37,082 bases of DNA from contig JAXDIL010000030.1 in assembly GCA_034664005.1 (NCBI GenBank), positions 1 to 37,082 of the forward strand. The letters run 5' to 3'. The number at the start of each line of letters is the position of its first letter. Position 1 is the first letter of the stretch. The position numbers and the translations under genes are program-made. This DNA is from JACVRW01 sp034664005. Lineage in GTDB: Bacteria; Actinomycetota; Thermoleophilia; Solirubrobacterales; Thermoleophilaceae. Shown here piece after piece: positions 15,069-22,540 of this stretch. The notes under the pieces were generated by a model. It searched no databases and was not told the origin of the DNA. It saw only the letters and a list, made by a program, of their open reading frames with translations.

Positions 15069-15622
15069 CGGTCCGGGCGCTCCGGATAGACGTCGTCGAT
15101 CGTCGCGAGCGGTGTGTAGGGCGCCCCGTTCGAGGCGGCCTGGATCGCCTCGCCGCCGCCGGCGAGCCGGTCAAGCACGCTCACCACGCCGACGATCTCG
15201 AGGCCCTCCTCGCGGATGCGCTCGATCGCCTTGACGGTCGACCCGCCCGTGGTAACGACGTCCTCGACGACGAGGCAGCGTTCGCCTTCGGCGAGCTGCG
15301 GTCCCTCGATCCAGCGCTGCAGCCCGTGCTGCTTCTTGTCCTTCCTCACGAAGAACGCCTTCACGGGCGCGCCGGCCGCCAGCGCGGCGCACGCGACGGG
15401 GTCGGCGCCCATGGTCATCCCGCCCACCGCCGTGGCGCCGACGCGCTCGGCCTCGGCCGCCACTAGCTCGCCGAGCGCCCGGAAGCCGTCGGGCAGCAGG
15501 ATCGCTCGTTTCGCGTCGACGTAGTACTGCGCCGTCTGGCCGCTCGTGAGCGTGACCTCGCCGATCACGAGGGCGTGCTCGCGAAGCGCCTCCACAAGGC
15601 GCGTTTGGGCGCTCTCGGTCAT
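15065..15622 (-). CDS. pyrE: Orotate phosphoribosyltransferase PyrE
   Basis: 185 residues from ATG 15622. PyrE joins orotate to PRPP to make orotidine 5'-phosphate in pyrimidine synthesis. The PRPP-binding loop is CLVVEDVVTTGGST (116-129). The dimer catalytic loop is FVRKDKKQHG (91-100), with the Lys-rich and His pattern of the family. TLTSGQTAQYYVDAKRA (24-40) is the usual N-terminal segment, where the S-G-x-x-s-x-Y-x-D pattern contacts orotate. Length is near the family norm of 180-220. No other pyr genes are in the window. It overlaps nudC by 4 nt at its 3' end. Confidence 0.96.
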   Translation of the reverse strand: MTESAQTRLVEALREHALVIGEVTLTSGQTAQYYVDAKRAILLPDGFRALGELVAAEAERVGATAVGGMTMGADPVACAALAAGAPVKAFFVRKDKKQHGLQRWIEGPQLAEGERCLVVEDVVTTGGSTVKAIERIREEGLEIVGVVSVLDRLAGGGEAIQAASNGAPYTPLATIDDVYPERPDR

Positions 15623-15682
15623 GTGTTCAGATCCGCGACAAATTGGTCAGGTTCGGCCGGCGGCCGCCGATAGTAGTCCGCG

Positions 15683-16093
15683 ATGGGCTCGCTAGTCCGC
15701 GTCATAGCGATCGTCAGCTCCGGCCTCGTGCTGCTCGGATTCGCGTATTTCGCGACCGACGAGATGAGCCGCGGCTCCCAGAACCAGCAGAACGCTCTCG
15801 CGAGCGAGCTGGCAGGCACAGCCGATCCGGTACCCGTGGCCCCCTCGCCTGAGGAGGAGGCCGACCGCCAGCGTCTCAACGGCCCCTTCCGCGAGGCGGT
15901 CGAGGACGCGAACGACGTCCTCCTACGCCCGTTCATCGGGCTCGCCAGCTCCGAGGACACCAGGTGGGTGAAGCACGGAGTGCCCGCGCTGCTCGCCCTG
16001 CTGCTGTACGGACTGGGCCTCGGCATGCTCGCGAACATGCTTCCGAAGTACCGCGAGCACGGCGCCGACTGGCGCCAGCCCGACGCCGCCTGA
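15683..16093 (+). CDS. Small membrane protein, function unknown
   Basis: 136 residues from ATG 15683. Two hydrophobic helices are visible: residues 4-24 (VRVIAIVSSGLVLLGFAYFA) and about 96-115 (PALLALLLYGLGLGMLANM). They are separated by an acidic, probably extracellular segment with Gln/Asn and Pro. The end YREHGADWRQPDAA is polar. The pattern predicts both termini in the cytoplasm. I recognise no family. It is divergent from pyrE, with 60 nt between starts that include the palindrome CGGCGGCCGCCG. It lies just upstream of the c-di-AMP riboswitch of the M23 gene, and its position among envelope genes hints at an envelope role. Confidence 0.75.
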   Translation: MGSLVRVIAIVSSGLVLLGFAYFATDEMSRGSQNQQNALASELAGTADPVPVAPSPEEEADRQRLNGPFREAVEDANDVLLRPFIGLASSEDTRWVKHGVPALLALLLYGLGLGMLANMLPKYREHGADWRQPDAA

Positions 16094-16127
16094 AGCAGTC
16101 GTACCGGTTCGCTAGGGTGCCCACATC

Positions 16128-16154
16128 GCAACTTCCCCGACCCGGGGCTGTTGC
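16128..16154 (+). terminator. Hairpin between the small membrane protein gene and the riboswitch
   Basis: GCAAC (16128-16132) and CCCCG (16135-16139) pair with CGGGG (16143-16147) and GTTGC (16150-16154) around a 3-nt loop, with a 2x2 internal loop. There is no T run. It could end the upstream transcript or be the first helix of the leader RNA. TAGGGT at 16114-16119 upstream could be a -10 box for the leader. Confidence 0.4.
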
Positions 16155-16167
16155 GTAGAAAGTAAGT

Positions 16168-16312
16168 CAAGCGCCGAGTCCGGCCGCTTTCCGAGGCGGC
16201 CGGAACGGGGGAACCACTTGGACGGCTGCCGTGCCGTCCGGGGGCGAATCGCGGACACAGGTCCGAGTAGCGCATCTTCCAGCGCGAGCCCGTCAGCTAA
16301 CCCCGTAGGCCC
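16168..16312 (+). promoter_or_regulatory. Cyclic di-AMP riboswitch (ydaO-yuaA type)
   Basis: The conserved blocks of the actinobacterial ydaO aptamer occur in order. GCGCCGAG is at 16171-16178. A GC-rich hairpin, CCGGCCGC pairing with GCGGCCGG, spans about 16180-16203. Then come GGGGGAACCA (16207-16216), the hairpin GACGGC/GCCGTC, and GGGGCGAATC (16241-16250). GCGCATCTTCCAGCGC is at 16270-16285, and the closing block GAGCCCGTCAGCTAACCCCG runs from 16286 and leads into TAGGC. The element lies 20 nt upstream of an M23 peptidase gene, the usual context for this class. c-di-AMP binding normally turns such wall-hydrolase genes off. How expression is controlled here (termination or translation) is not evident, because the gene's AAGGGGA site is outside the aptamer. 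Confidence 0.93.
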
Positions 16313-16331
16313 CAAACGGAAGGGGACATGG

Positions 16332-17930
16332 ATGACGCACGCCCACCGGGATCTGGCCACGGCTGAGCCCTGGATTCGCTCGATGGAGCGCTCGCGCAAG
16401 CGACGCGCGTTGCTGCCGAAGGCACGGCGGGAGCACAACCGCAGGAAGCATCTGTCCGCCGCGCTCGCCACCGCGGCCGTCGTGGGGCCCGCGACGCCCG
16501 TTGCGGCGGCTCAGGTCTCGGGGAACGTGAGCGCCGCGGTCGCTGCGGAATCGCCCGCGAACCGAGCGATCGAGGTCCGCGAGGGCGGCCTGCCGCTCCA
16601 GGTCGGGAGCCAGGGCGCGCTCGTGGCCGAGGTCCAGCGCGAGCTCCACATCAGCGCCGACGGCGTCTTCGGCGCCCAGACCGACTCGGCCGTGCGCAGC
16701 TACCAGCGCGCGGCGGGCCTGGAGGTCGACGGAATCGTTGGCCTCGCCACCTGGGGCTCGCTGTTCGAGACCCACAGCGCGACCGGGGCCGCGATCGGTG
16801 GCTCGAACGTGCCGCCGGAGGTGAAGCAGCAGGTCGAGCAGACCGTCGAGCAGGCCGGGCACGAGCTGGCCGCGCAGGGGCAGGTTCAGGGCGGTGCCGA
16901 GCTCGGCACGACCGGATCGTCCGATACGACTACCCAGGTCGCCCCCGAGCGGACCACGTCCACGCCGACGCCGGTCTCGACCGGTAGCGCGTGCGGCTCG
17001 TCGACGATCGCGTCGCCCGTGCGCGGGACCGTCACGTCGGAGTTCGGCCCACGCGGCGGACGCAACCACGACGGCATCGACATCGGCGCGCCCACCGGCA
17101 CGCCGGTCCATGCGGCGGCGTGCGGGACGGTGAGCCTCGCTGGGCAGCAGAGCGGCTACGGGAACATCGTCTGCATCACGCACACGAGCCAGTTCTCGAC
17201 GTGTTACGCGCACCTCTCGCGCTTCGGCGTGTCGAACGGGGCGCGCGTGCAGCAGGGTCAGGTGATCGGCTACGTCGGGTGCACCGGCAGCTGCACCGGT
17301 CCGCACCTGCACTTCGAGACGCGCGTGGGCGGGCAGGCGCAGAACCCGAACGGCTACGTCGGCGGCGCGTCGATCCCGGGTGCGTCGGCCTCGAGCGCGA
17401 AGGCCGACGTGGCCGGAGCGAGCAGCTCGGGGACGAAGACCAGCGCGACCGCGACCCCGGCTGCCACGACGGCGGCGACGGCGGCGACGGCGACCGTCAC
17501 GACGGCGGGGACCTCGGCCGAGGCGGACACGGCAGCGGCGACGGCGGCCGTCGCGCCGGCGGACTCCTCGACCGAGGCGGACACGGCAGCGGTGACGGAG
17601 GCCGTCGCGACGGCGGACGCCTCGACCGAGGCGGACACGGCAGCGGCGGCGGAGGCCGTCGCGCCGGCGGAGGCCTCGACCGAGGCGGACACGGCAGCGG
17701 CGACGGAGGCCGTCGCGCCGGCGGACGCCTCGACCGAGGCGGACACGGCAGCGGTGACGGAGGCCGCGGCTGAGGCCGCGGTCCCGGCGGCCGGGACGGA
17801 GGCGGCGGAGGCTGAGACGGTCCCCGTGACGCCGGTCGCCGCCGAGCCGGCGGCTGAGCCCACGGTCGCCGCGGAGCCGGTCGCCGCAGAGCCGGTCGAC
17901 GCTTCGGTGGCTGTCAACAGCACCGAATAG
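16332..17930 (+). CDS. M23-family cell-wall endopeptidase with peptidoglycan-binding domain and repetitive Ala-rich tail
   Basis: 532 residues from ATG 16332, with AAGGGGA upstream. An Arg/Lys-rich N-terminus (17-39) precedes a hydrophobic signal or anchor (41-60), so the protein is exported. Residues 87-145 are a PG_binding_1 domain (VGSQGALVAEVQREL ... SADGVFGAQTDSAV). Residues about 225-345 are a LytM/M23 zinc peptidase with HDGID (His246, Asp250), YAHLSRF (His294) and HLHFE (325-329). This fold cuts peptidoglycan cross-bridges. Cysteines in the domain (264, 281, 291, 317, 321) may form disulfides. The last 180 residues are Ala/Thr/Glu/Asp-rich and contain five copies of an 18-residue unit. 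A c-di-AMP riboswitch precedes the gene, linking wall hydrolysis to the osmotic second messenger. The gene converges with an L,D-transpeptidase across a shared hairpin. Confidence 0.93.
   Translation: MTHAHRDLATAEPWIRSMERSRKRRALLPKARREHNRRKHLSAALATAAVVGPATPVAAAQVSGNVSAAVAAESPANRAIEVREGGLPLQVGSQGALVAEVQRELHISADGVFGAQTDSAVRSYQRAAGLEVDGIVGLATWGSLFETHSATGAAIGGSNVPPEVKQQVEQTVEQAGHELAAQGQVQGGAELGTTGSSDTTTQVAPERTTSTPTPVSTGSACGSSTIASPVRGTVTSEFGPRGGRNHDGIDIGAPTGTPVHAAACGTVSLAGQQSGYGNIVCITHTSQFSTCYAHLSRFGVSNGARVQQGQVIGYVGCTGSCTGPHLHFETRVGGQAQNPNGYVGGASIPGASASSAKADVAGASSSGTKTSATATPAATTAATAATATVTTAGTSAEADTAAATAAVAPADSSTEADTAAVTEAVATADASTEADTAAAAEAVAPAEASTEADTAAATEAVAPADASTEADTAAVTEAAAEAAVPAAGTEAAEAETVPVTPVAAEPAAEPTVAAEPVAAEPVDASVAVNSTE
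17521..17766 (+). repeat. 54-bp in-frame tandem repeat, about five copies
   Basis: AGGCGGACACGGCAGCG begins at 17521, 17575, 17629, 17683 and 17737, an exact 54-bp period. Each unit encodes 18 residues of the form STEADTAAxTEAVAxADA. The first four copies are nearly identical; the fifth diverges after about 28 bp. The period keeps frame, so copy-number change would alter tail length without breaking the gene. Confidence 0.93.
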
Positions 17931-17932
17931 CG

Positions 17933-17986
17933 GCGACAGTCCTGGATAGGGGTCGCATACGGACCCCTAGGCAGGACTGTTGTCGC
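17933..17986. terminator. Large bidirectional stem-loop between convergent M23 and L,D-transpeptidase genes
   Basis: GCGACAGTCCTG (17933-17944) pairs with CAGGACTGTTGTCGC (17972-17986) with a 3-nt bulge. AGGGGTC and GACCCCT form an inner helix with a small loop. The structure starts 2 nt after the M23 stop. On the minus strand CCCCCTTTT lies between the transpeptidase stop and the stem. It probably blocks transcription in both directions. Confidence 0.75.
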
Positions 17987-18008
17987 GAAAAGGGGGAACC
18001 GCGGGGGG

Positions 18009-18989
18009 CTACTGGTAGGTGTAGATCGGGTCGCCGATGTCGATCCAGTTGAAGATCGACAGGGCGCTCGGGATCGGCACCCGCAGACAGCCGTGGCTCG
18101 CCGGGTAGTTCGGAACGGACGGGTAGCCGTGGATCGCGTACCCACCGATGAAGTACGACGAGTGCACCATGCCCTTGGCGTTGGTGCCGTAGTCCTGGCG
18201 ATAGAAGCGGTAGCTGCCGAACACGGTCGGCGTGACAGGAGAGCCCGAGGAGGTGTGGTAGACGCGGTACGGCTTCCCGCGGTCGGCCAGCACGAGCACC
18301 TGGCGCGACCAGTCGAACTCCACGTGCTTGCCGTGGGTTCCCGAGTTCGGGTAGCGGAGCTTGTACGCACCGCGGCCGCGGAGGACCATGGCGAAGACAG
18401 ACGTCGTGGCGAACCCGTCGCGGCCCATCTCGTTCGTCTTCCGGAACGCGTTCACCGCGTTTGCGGTCAGGGAGTCGAAGTAGCCCGTGACCGGCGTGGC
18501 GAAGCCGAGCTTCGCCAGTCCGCGCTGGAGCAGCAGCACCTTCACGCCGCGCTCGCCCGCGCCGGAGCTCCAGTTCACCACCTGGATCGTCTCGCTGCGC
18601 GTGCGGAAGGCCCGCTGGCCGTCGCTCGCGCGGTGCTTCACGACAAGCCGCACCGGACCCACGTTCCCCACCTTGAAGCGGAACTCGTAGCGGCCGCCGC
18701 GCCCGACGCTGCGGCGCACCTGCTTGCTCGCCTTCTTGCCCCGGATCGCGTACAGCGTGAGCACCTCGCCCTGCACGGCCGGCTTGACCACACCGCGCAC
18801 GACGACCTCCTGCGAGGGCGCGAAGTAGCGCGCCTTCTTCGTAGCGACGCCGCCGTCGACGGTCAGCGACGCCTTGCCCGGTGGCGGCGGAGTGACCGGC
18901 GTGGTCGGAGTCGTGACCGTCTGCGCCGCCGCGGCGGGGGCGAGGGCCAGCAGGACAAGCGGGATCGGAAGAAGGTGGCGGATGCTCAT
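18009..18989 (-). CDS. Secreted L,D-transpeptidase (YkuD) with peptidoglycan-binding domain
   Basis: 326 residues from ATG 18989. A signal peptide (about 1-22) ends in AAAAQ and is followed by a Thr/Pro linker. Residues 40-135 look like an Ig-like beta domain. Residues about 145-200 are a PG_binding_1-like domain (GVKVLLLQRGLAKLGF ... GYFDSLTANAVNAFRKTNEM). The C-terminal YkuD domain carries AIHGYPS and the active-site box ASHGCLRVP, with the nucleophile at Cys301. These enzymes make 3-3 cross-links in peptidoglycan or attach proteins to it. The order Ig-like, PGB, YkuD suits an actinobacterial wall enzyme. It is the last gene of a four-gene minus-strand run (mannosyltransferase, HAD, CPBP, LDT). 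It faces an M23 hydrolase, so wall cutting and cross-linking genes sit side by side. Confidence 0.93.
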   Translation of the reverse strand: MSIRHLLPIPLVLLALAPAAAAQTVTTPTTPVTPPPPGKASLTVDGGVATKKARYFAPSQEVVVRGVVKPAVQGEVLTLYAIRGKKASKQVRRSVGRGGRYEFRFKVGNVGPVRLVVKHRASDGQRAFRTRSETIQVVNWSSGAGERGVKVLLLQRGLAKLGFATPVTGYFDSLTANAVNAFRKTNEMGRDGFATTSVFAMVLRGRGAYKLRYPNSGTHGKHVEFDWSRQVLVLADRGKPYRVYHTSSGSPVTPTVFGSYRFYRQDYGTNAKGMVHSSYFIGGYAIHGYPSVPNYPASHGCLRVPIPSALSIFNWIDIGDPIYTYQ

Positions 18990-18999
18990 TTCCGCGCAA

Positions 19000-19833
19000 C
19001 TATGCCATGGCCGTCCGCTGTGCTCGCGGGACCGTGAGGCAGGCCAGCAGCATCAGCGGACCGAGCACGAGGGAGACCGAGGCGTCCTCCACGGTCACCC
19101 CGAAAGCGATCGCGTTGTTCAGCGCGTGCATCGCGATGCACGGATAGATCGAGCCGGTGCGTTCGTAGACCACGCAGAAGATGAAGCCGAGCAGAGCGAG
19201 CGGGGGCAGGATCAGGAGCGCGTCGGCCCCGGAGAAGTCGTAGTGGATGACGCCGAACAGGAGCCCGTCGATCCCGGCGGCGACGAGCGGCGACCAGCGG
19301 CTCCGCAGCGCGCGGTAGAAGAACCCGCGGAAGAAGAACTCCTCGGCCACCGGCGCGACACAGACGACCATGAAGCCCGCGGCGATCAGCCCGAACGTGC
19401 CCTGGTCGGCCCCCAGGTCCTGGGCGACCGTCTGCTGGGCGTCCGGCTGGACGATCGCGCTGTAGATCGCGACCAGCACGTAGAAGGTCACCAGGCCGAG
19501 CACGGTCCAGCCAACGCCGAGCCAGAGGCGGGTCGGGCGGAGCCCGAAGTGCTCCGCCCGCGGCTTTCGCACAAACGAGGCGAACAGCACCGCGGTGCCG
19601 ATGAAGATCAGGCCCTGGAGGAAGGTGGCGAGGACCGTGAAGGTCGGGCTCTCGTCGTCGCTGGTGGCACCGGTGGCGGCCGCGATGATCCCCACAACTA
19701 TGAGCGTCGCGATCAGCGCCACGACGAAGCCGACGCCGGCGTACCAGGCCGGCCAGCGCGGCTCCGCGCCCTCGGGCAGCTCCGGGTGCTCGGGCGGCGG
19801 AGGCGGCGGTGGGTGGTTTCCTGCGTCCTCCAC
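19000..19833 (-). CDS. CPBP-family intramembrane metalloprotease (type II CAAX-like)
   Basis: 277 residues from GTG 19833, 6 nt after the HAD gene stop. After a Pro-rich cytoplasmic start, six to seven hydrophobic helices follow. The family signature is present: APVAEEFFFRGFFYRAL with Glu164, Glu165 and Arg169, LLFGVIHYDF with His197, and the late HALNNAIAF. These are the catalytic and metal residues of Rce1/ABI proteases that cleave within the membrane. In bacteria, relatives process lipoproteins or small secreted peptides or give self-immunity to bacteriocins. No peptide gene is adjacent, so the substrate is unknown. A link to the ThiF operon 6 kb away is not supported. Confidence 0.93.
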   Translation of the reverse strand: MEDAGNHPPPPPPPEHPELPEGAEPRWPAWYAGVGFVVALIATLIVVGIIAAATGATSDDESPTFTVLATFLQGLIFIGTAVLFASFVRKPRAEHFGLRPTRLWLGVGWTVLGLVTFYVLVAIYSAIVQPDAQQTVAQDLGADQGTFGLIAAGFMVVCVAPVAEEFFFRGFFYRALRSRWSPLVAAGIDGLLFGVIHYDFSGADALLILPPLALLGFIFCVVYERTGSIYPCIAMHALNNAIAFGVTVEDASVSLVLGPLMLLACLTVPRAQRTAMA

Positions 19834-19839
19834 GGCCAG

Positions 19840-20511
19840 TCAGAGTAGGGCGGGGAGCTCCAGAAGCGAGCTGATCGCCTCCACGCCGGGTGGCGGCTCG
19901 CCCTCGCGCTGCATGAGCACGGGCCTGATGCCGGCCGCGGCGGCGCCCTCCACGTCGTTGTCGAGCCTGTCCCCCACGTGCACCGCCTCCGCAGGTGCCG
20001 CGTGCGCGATCGCGAGCGCCCGCTCGAACACGCGCGTGCTCGGCTTGGGCGCGCCCACCTCCGCCGAGGTCACGACGCCGTCCACGAGCTCGAGGATGCC
20101 GGTGGGCTCGAGCCAGTTAGGGAGCGAGCAATCCCAGTTGCTCGCCATCACGAGCGCGAGGCCGCGCTGGCGCAGCTCCCGCAGCGCCGGCAGCACGTCC
20201 TCGTAGGGCGTGAACTCGAGCGCGCCGAGCATCGCCCGCCGCGCCGTGACGTGATCGAGCTCGGGAATGCCGAGCGCGCTCCGCAGCTCCTCGGCGCAGC
20301 GGTCGCGCAGCCGCTCGAGCCGCTCAGGGTCCGAGCCGTCGAGGTGGTGATCCAGGTAGTAGGCGATCTCCGCGGCGAAGCCCGCGGCCGCCTGCTCCTC
20401 GCTCACCTCGAAGCCGGACTCCCGCAGGATGCGCCGCAGGCGCGGCGCCGGGGGCTGCAGCTCGACGAGCGTGCCCAGCGCGTCGATGAGGACGGCCCGC
20501 AGCTCGGTCAC
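19840..20511 (-). CDS. HAD-superfamily hydrolase with atypical motif I
   Basis: 223 residues from GTG 20511, sharing GTGA with the upstream stop. The HAD motifs can be traced: motif I LIDALGTLV with nucleophile Asp10, a cap domain at about 20-85, motif II MASNWD, motif III Lys in GAPKPSTRVFERAL, and motif IV HVGDRLDNDVEGA. In HAD phosphatases the second residue after the nucleophile is Asp (DxDGT); here it is Leu12 (DALGT). L-2-haloacid dehalogenases have a non-Asp there (DAYGT), so this protein may be a dehalogenase-like enzyme or use another general acid. It sits between a mannosyltransferase and a CPBP protease. Confidence 0.85.
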   Translation of the reverse strand: MTELRAVLIDALGTLVELQPPAPRLRRILRESGFEVSEEQAAAGFAAEIAYYLDHHLDGSDPERLERLRDRCAEELRSALGIPELDHVTARRAMLGALEFTPYEDVLPALRELRQRGLALVMASNWDCSLPNWLEPTGILELVDGVVTSAEVGAPKPSTRVFERALAIAHAAPAEAVHVGDRLDNDVEGAAAAGIRPVLMQREGEPPPGVEAISSLLELPALL

Positions 20512-21731
20512 GCGATCCAGTGCCAGGTGGCGTACTGGGCCGTGAACAGCCCGAGGCCGATCGCGGAGCCGGCAACCACGAGGTCGGTCACGCGACGCTC
20601 CTCGCACACGAGCGCCAGCCACATGAAGACCGGGAAGAGGACCGCCACGAAGCGCGGCAGCGACATGAGCGGCTGCGGCGTGACCGGGAAGCTCAGCGGC
20701 AGCACCAGCGAGACCGCCACCCAGATCCCGTATGGCCTCGGCAGCCGCCGCAGGACGCCCACGCAGGCCACCACCGCGAAGACGAGCGTCGCGAACAGCA
20801 TCAGGTTGATGGCGGCTATCCGATACGGATCGCCCGCGGCGATCTCGAAGTAGACGGGCGTGCGCGACCCGGAGGCGAGCTGGCGCGCGCCGTCGAAGGC
20901 CGCGACGAGGCCGTCCCATGCGCCGGCCAGCGGCACGACCAGCTCGCGCGACCAGGCGTCCTGCACGTCCAGGAAGCGGAGCGCGTCCCCCTCCACCAGG
21001 CCGAGCCAGGCCGCGTACGTGGCGATGCCGAGCGGCGCGAGGAGGAGCCATGCGCCATCGCGCGCGCGGCGCGGGCGCGAGCTCCACCAGACGAGCGCGA
21101 GCGGGACGAGGAGCAGCAGCCCGGCGCTGCGCGTGGCGGACGCGAGACCCGCGCAGGCCCCAGCCCACGCCCAGTGCCCCGTGCGGGCGGCGTAGAAGCT
21201 CCCGACCGCAAGCAGCAGGAACAGGCTCTCGGAGTACGGCGCCCCGAAGTAGACGGCCGCGGGAAACACGGCGAGCAGGAGCAGCGTCGGCCGCGCCAGC
21301 GGCCGGCCGAGCTCGAGCTCGGCCAGGCGGTACAGCAGCACGAGCGCGGCGAGGAACGCGGCGAGCGAGATCACGAACGCCGCGATCAGGAGGGCCGCGT
21401 GCGAGCCGCCGAGCACCGTGCCCACCGCGCGCACGAGCAAGGGATAGAGCGGGAAGAAGGCGGCGCGTGCGGGATCGTCGCCGTAGCCGCCGTCGGCAAT
21501 CCGCAGGTACCAGACCGAGTCCCAGCGAGCGAGCGGCGCGAGCACCGGGTCGGCGATCGCGTGGGTGAGCGAGGGGTCGTCGAACCTGTCCGCGTTCTCG
21601 CGCGCGAGGCCACCGCTCGCAGGACCGAAGGAGAGCGCGGCGAAGACCGCCACGAGGAGCACCGCCAGGCGGGTAGAGAGGCCTACGCGCAGGGCGGCGC
21701 GAACAGCCTCAGGGGTAGCCTCATACGCCAT
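20508..21731 (-). CDS. PIG-V-like GT-C mannosyltransferase, integral membrane
   Basis: 407 residues from ATG 21731. About nine to ten hydrophobic helices are visible, with a long outward loop after the first holding PLARWDSVWYLRIADGGYGDDP. The R-W-D-S-x-W-Y-x-x-I motif carries the GT-C catalytic Asp as in PIG-V/GPI mannosyltransferase II-like proteins. AAFFPLYPLLVR and FGAPYSESLFLLLAVGSFYAARTG are also typical of that family. In Actinobacteria these use polyprenyl-phosphate mannose to extend lipoglycans or modify secreted proteins. It starts the minus-strand envelope operon, and its start codon shares CATG with the divergent mechanosensitive channel gene, so there is no intergenic space. Confidence 0.87.
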   Translation of the reverse strand: MAYEATPEAVRAALRVGLSTRLAVLLVAVFAALSFGPASGGLARENADRFDDPSLTHAIADPVLAPLARWDSVWYLRIADGGYGDDPARAAFFPLYPLLVRAVGTVLGGSHAALLIAAFVISLAAFLAALVLLYRLAELELGRPLARPTLLLLAVFPAAVYFGAPYSESLFLLLAVGSFYAARTGHWAWAGACAGLASATRSAGLLLLVPLALVWWSSRPRRARDGAWLLLAPLGIATYAAWLGLVEGDALRFLDVQDAWSRELVVPLAGAWDGLVAAFDGARQLASGSRTPVYFEIAAGDPYRIAAINLMLFATLVFAVVACVGVLRRLPRPYGIWVAVSLVLPLSFPVTPQPLMSLPRFVAVLFPVFMWLALVCEERRVTDLVVAGSAIGLGLFTAQYATWHWIA

Positions 21732-21732
21732 G
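21716..21732 (+). promoter_or_regulatory. Candidate leaderless promoter -10 box and overlapping divergent start codons
   Basis: CATG at 21729-21732 is both the start codon of the minus-strand mannosyltransferase (21731-21729) and that of the plus-strand channel (21730-21732). TAGCCT (21716-21721) fits TANNNT and ends 8 nt before the plus ATG, the distance expected for transcription starting at the A of ATG. A similar TACCAT lies 8 nt before the TTG of the response regulator at 27555. Confidence 0.4.
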
Positions 21733-22515
21733 CCGGACCCTCATTTCTACACGGCACTGAGCACCAACACCTGGATCAACACCGGGGTCACGATCGCGGT
21801 CGCGATCCTCCTCGCCCAGATCGTGGACCGGCTGATCGCCAAGCGCGGCACGAAGGTGGGCGAGCTCGTGACGCGCGGCGAGCTCTCGCCCGCGACGCAG
21901 ACGCGCCTGCGCCTGGTCAGGCGGCTCGTGTCCATGGTCATCCTGCTGATCGGCGCTGCCATCGCCGCCTCGCGCTTCCCCGAGCTGTCGAGCCTCGCGC
22001 AGGGCATCCTCGCCTCCTCCGCGGTGCTGGGCCTCGTGATCGGCTTCGCCGCGCGCCAGACGCTGGCGAACGCGGTTGCCGGCATTCTGCTCGCGCTCAC
22101 GCAGCCGATCCGGATCGGCGACCTCGTGACGTTCGAGGAACAGACCGGCCAGGTGGAGGACATGCGGCTCACCTACACCTACATCCGGCTCGACGACGGC
22201 CGCCGCCTGATCGTGCCGAACGAGCGGCTCGCCCAGAGTTCGGTCGTGAACCACACGATCTTGGATCCGCGCGTCCAGGTGGAGGTGTCGATCTGGCTGC
22301 CGCTCGACGCGGATCTCGACAAGGCCATGGAGCTGATCGCGGACGATGAGGCCGGCGTCTCCGTATCGGTCGCCGAGACGGACAAGGACGCCGTCCGGCT
22401 GAGCGCCACGACCTGGGCCACGAGCCCCTCCGAGCGCGGCAAGACCGCCGCCGCGCTGCGCGCCCGCTGGCTGCGTTTGCTCCGCGAGCACGCACTATCC
22501 TCAGCCGAGGCCTGA
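21730..22515 (+). CDS. Small-conductance mechanosensitive channel (MscS family)
   Basis: 261 residues from ATG 21730. A first helix (17-32, TGVTIAVAILLAQIV) and a second (65-80) precede the pore-lining TM3. TM3 has the Ala/Gly pattern of MscS: GILASSAVLGLVIGFAARQTLANAVAGILLAL, in which Gly and Ala alternate for close packing. The beta domain follows with PIRIGDLVTF, then TYIRLDDGRRLIVPNERLAQSSVVNHT and a C-terminal alpha/beta part. Such channels open under membrane tension to release solutes on osmotic downshift. Two osmotic themes fit nearby: the c-di-AMP riboswitch and the trehalose genes. It is divergent from the mannosyltransferase, with overlapping start codons, and is followed 25 nt later by a PBP. 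Confidence 0.94.
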   Translation: MPDPHFYTALSTNTWINTGVTIAVAILLAQIVDRLIAKRGTKVGELVTRGELSPATQTRLRLVRRLVSMVILLIGAAIAASRFPELSSLAQGILASSAVLGLVIGFAARQTLANAVAGILLALTQPIRIGDLVTFEEQTGQVEDMRLTYTYIRLDDGRRLIVPNERLAQSSVVNHTILDPRVQVEVSIWLPLDADLDKAMELIADDEAGVSVSVAETDKDAVRLSATTWATSPSERGKTAAALRARWLRLLREHALSSAEA

Positions 22516-22540
22516 GCTCGGTTCGCCACCGAATCTTCCA

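Noticed and set aside
17521..17766. CRISPR-like array
   Set aside because: The 54-bp units are directly contiguous, in frame and lack unique spacers, so this is a coding tandem repeat.
17354..18370. A long minus-strand frame with Ser/Ala/Val repeats
   Set aside because: It is the antisense image of the 54-bp repeats and runs into the transpeptidase in the wrong frame.
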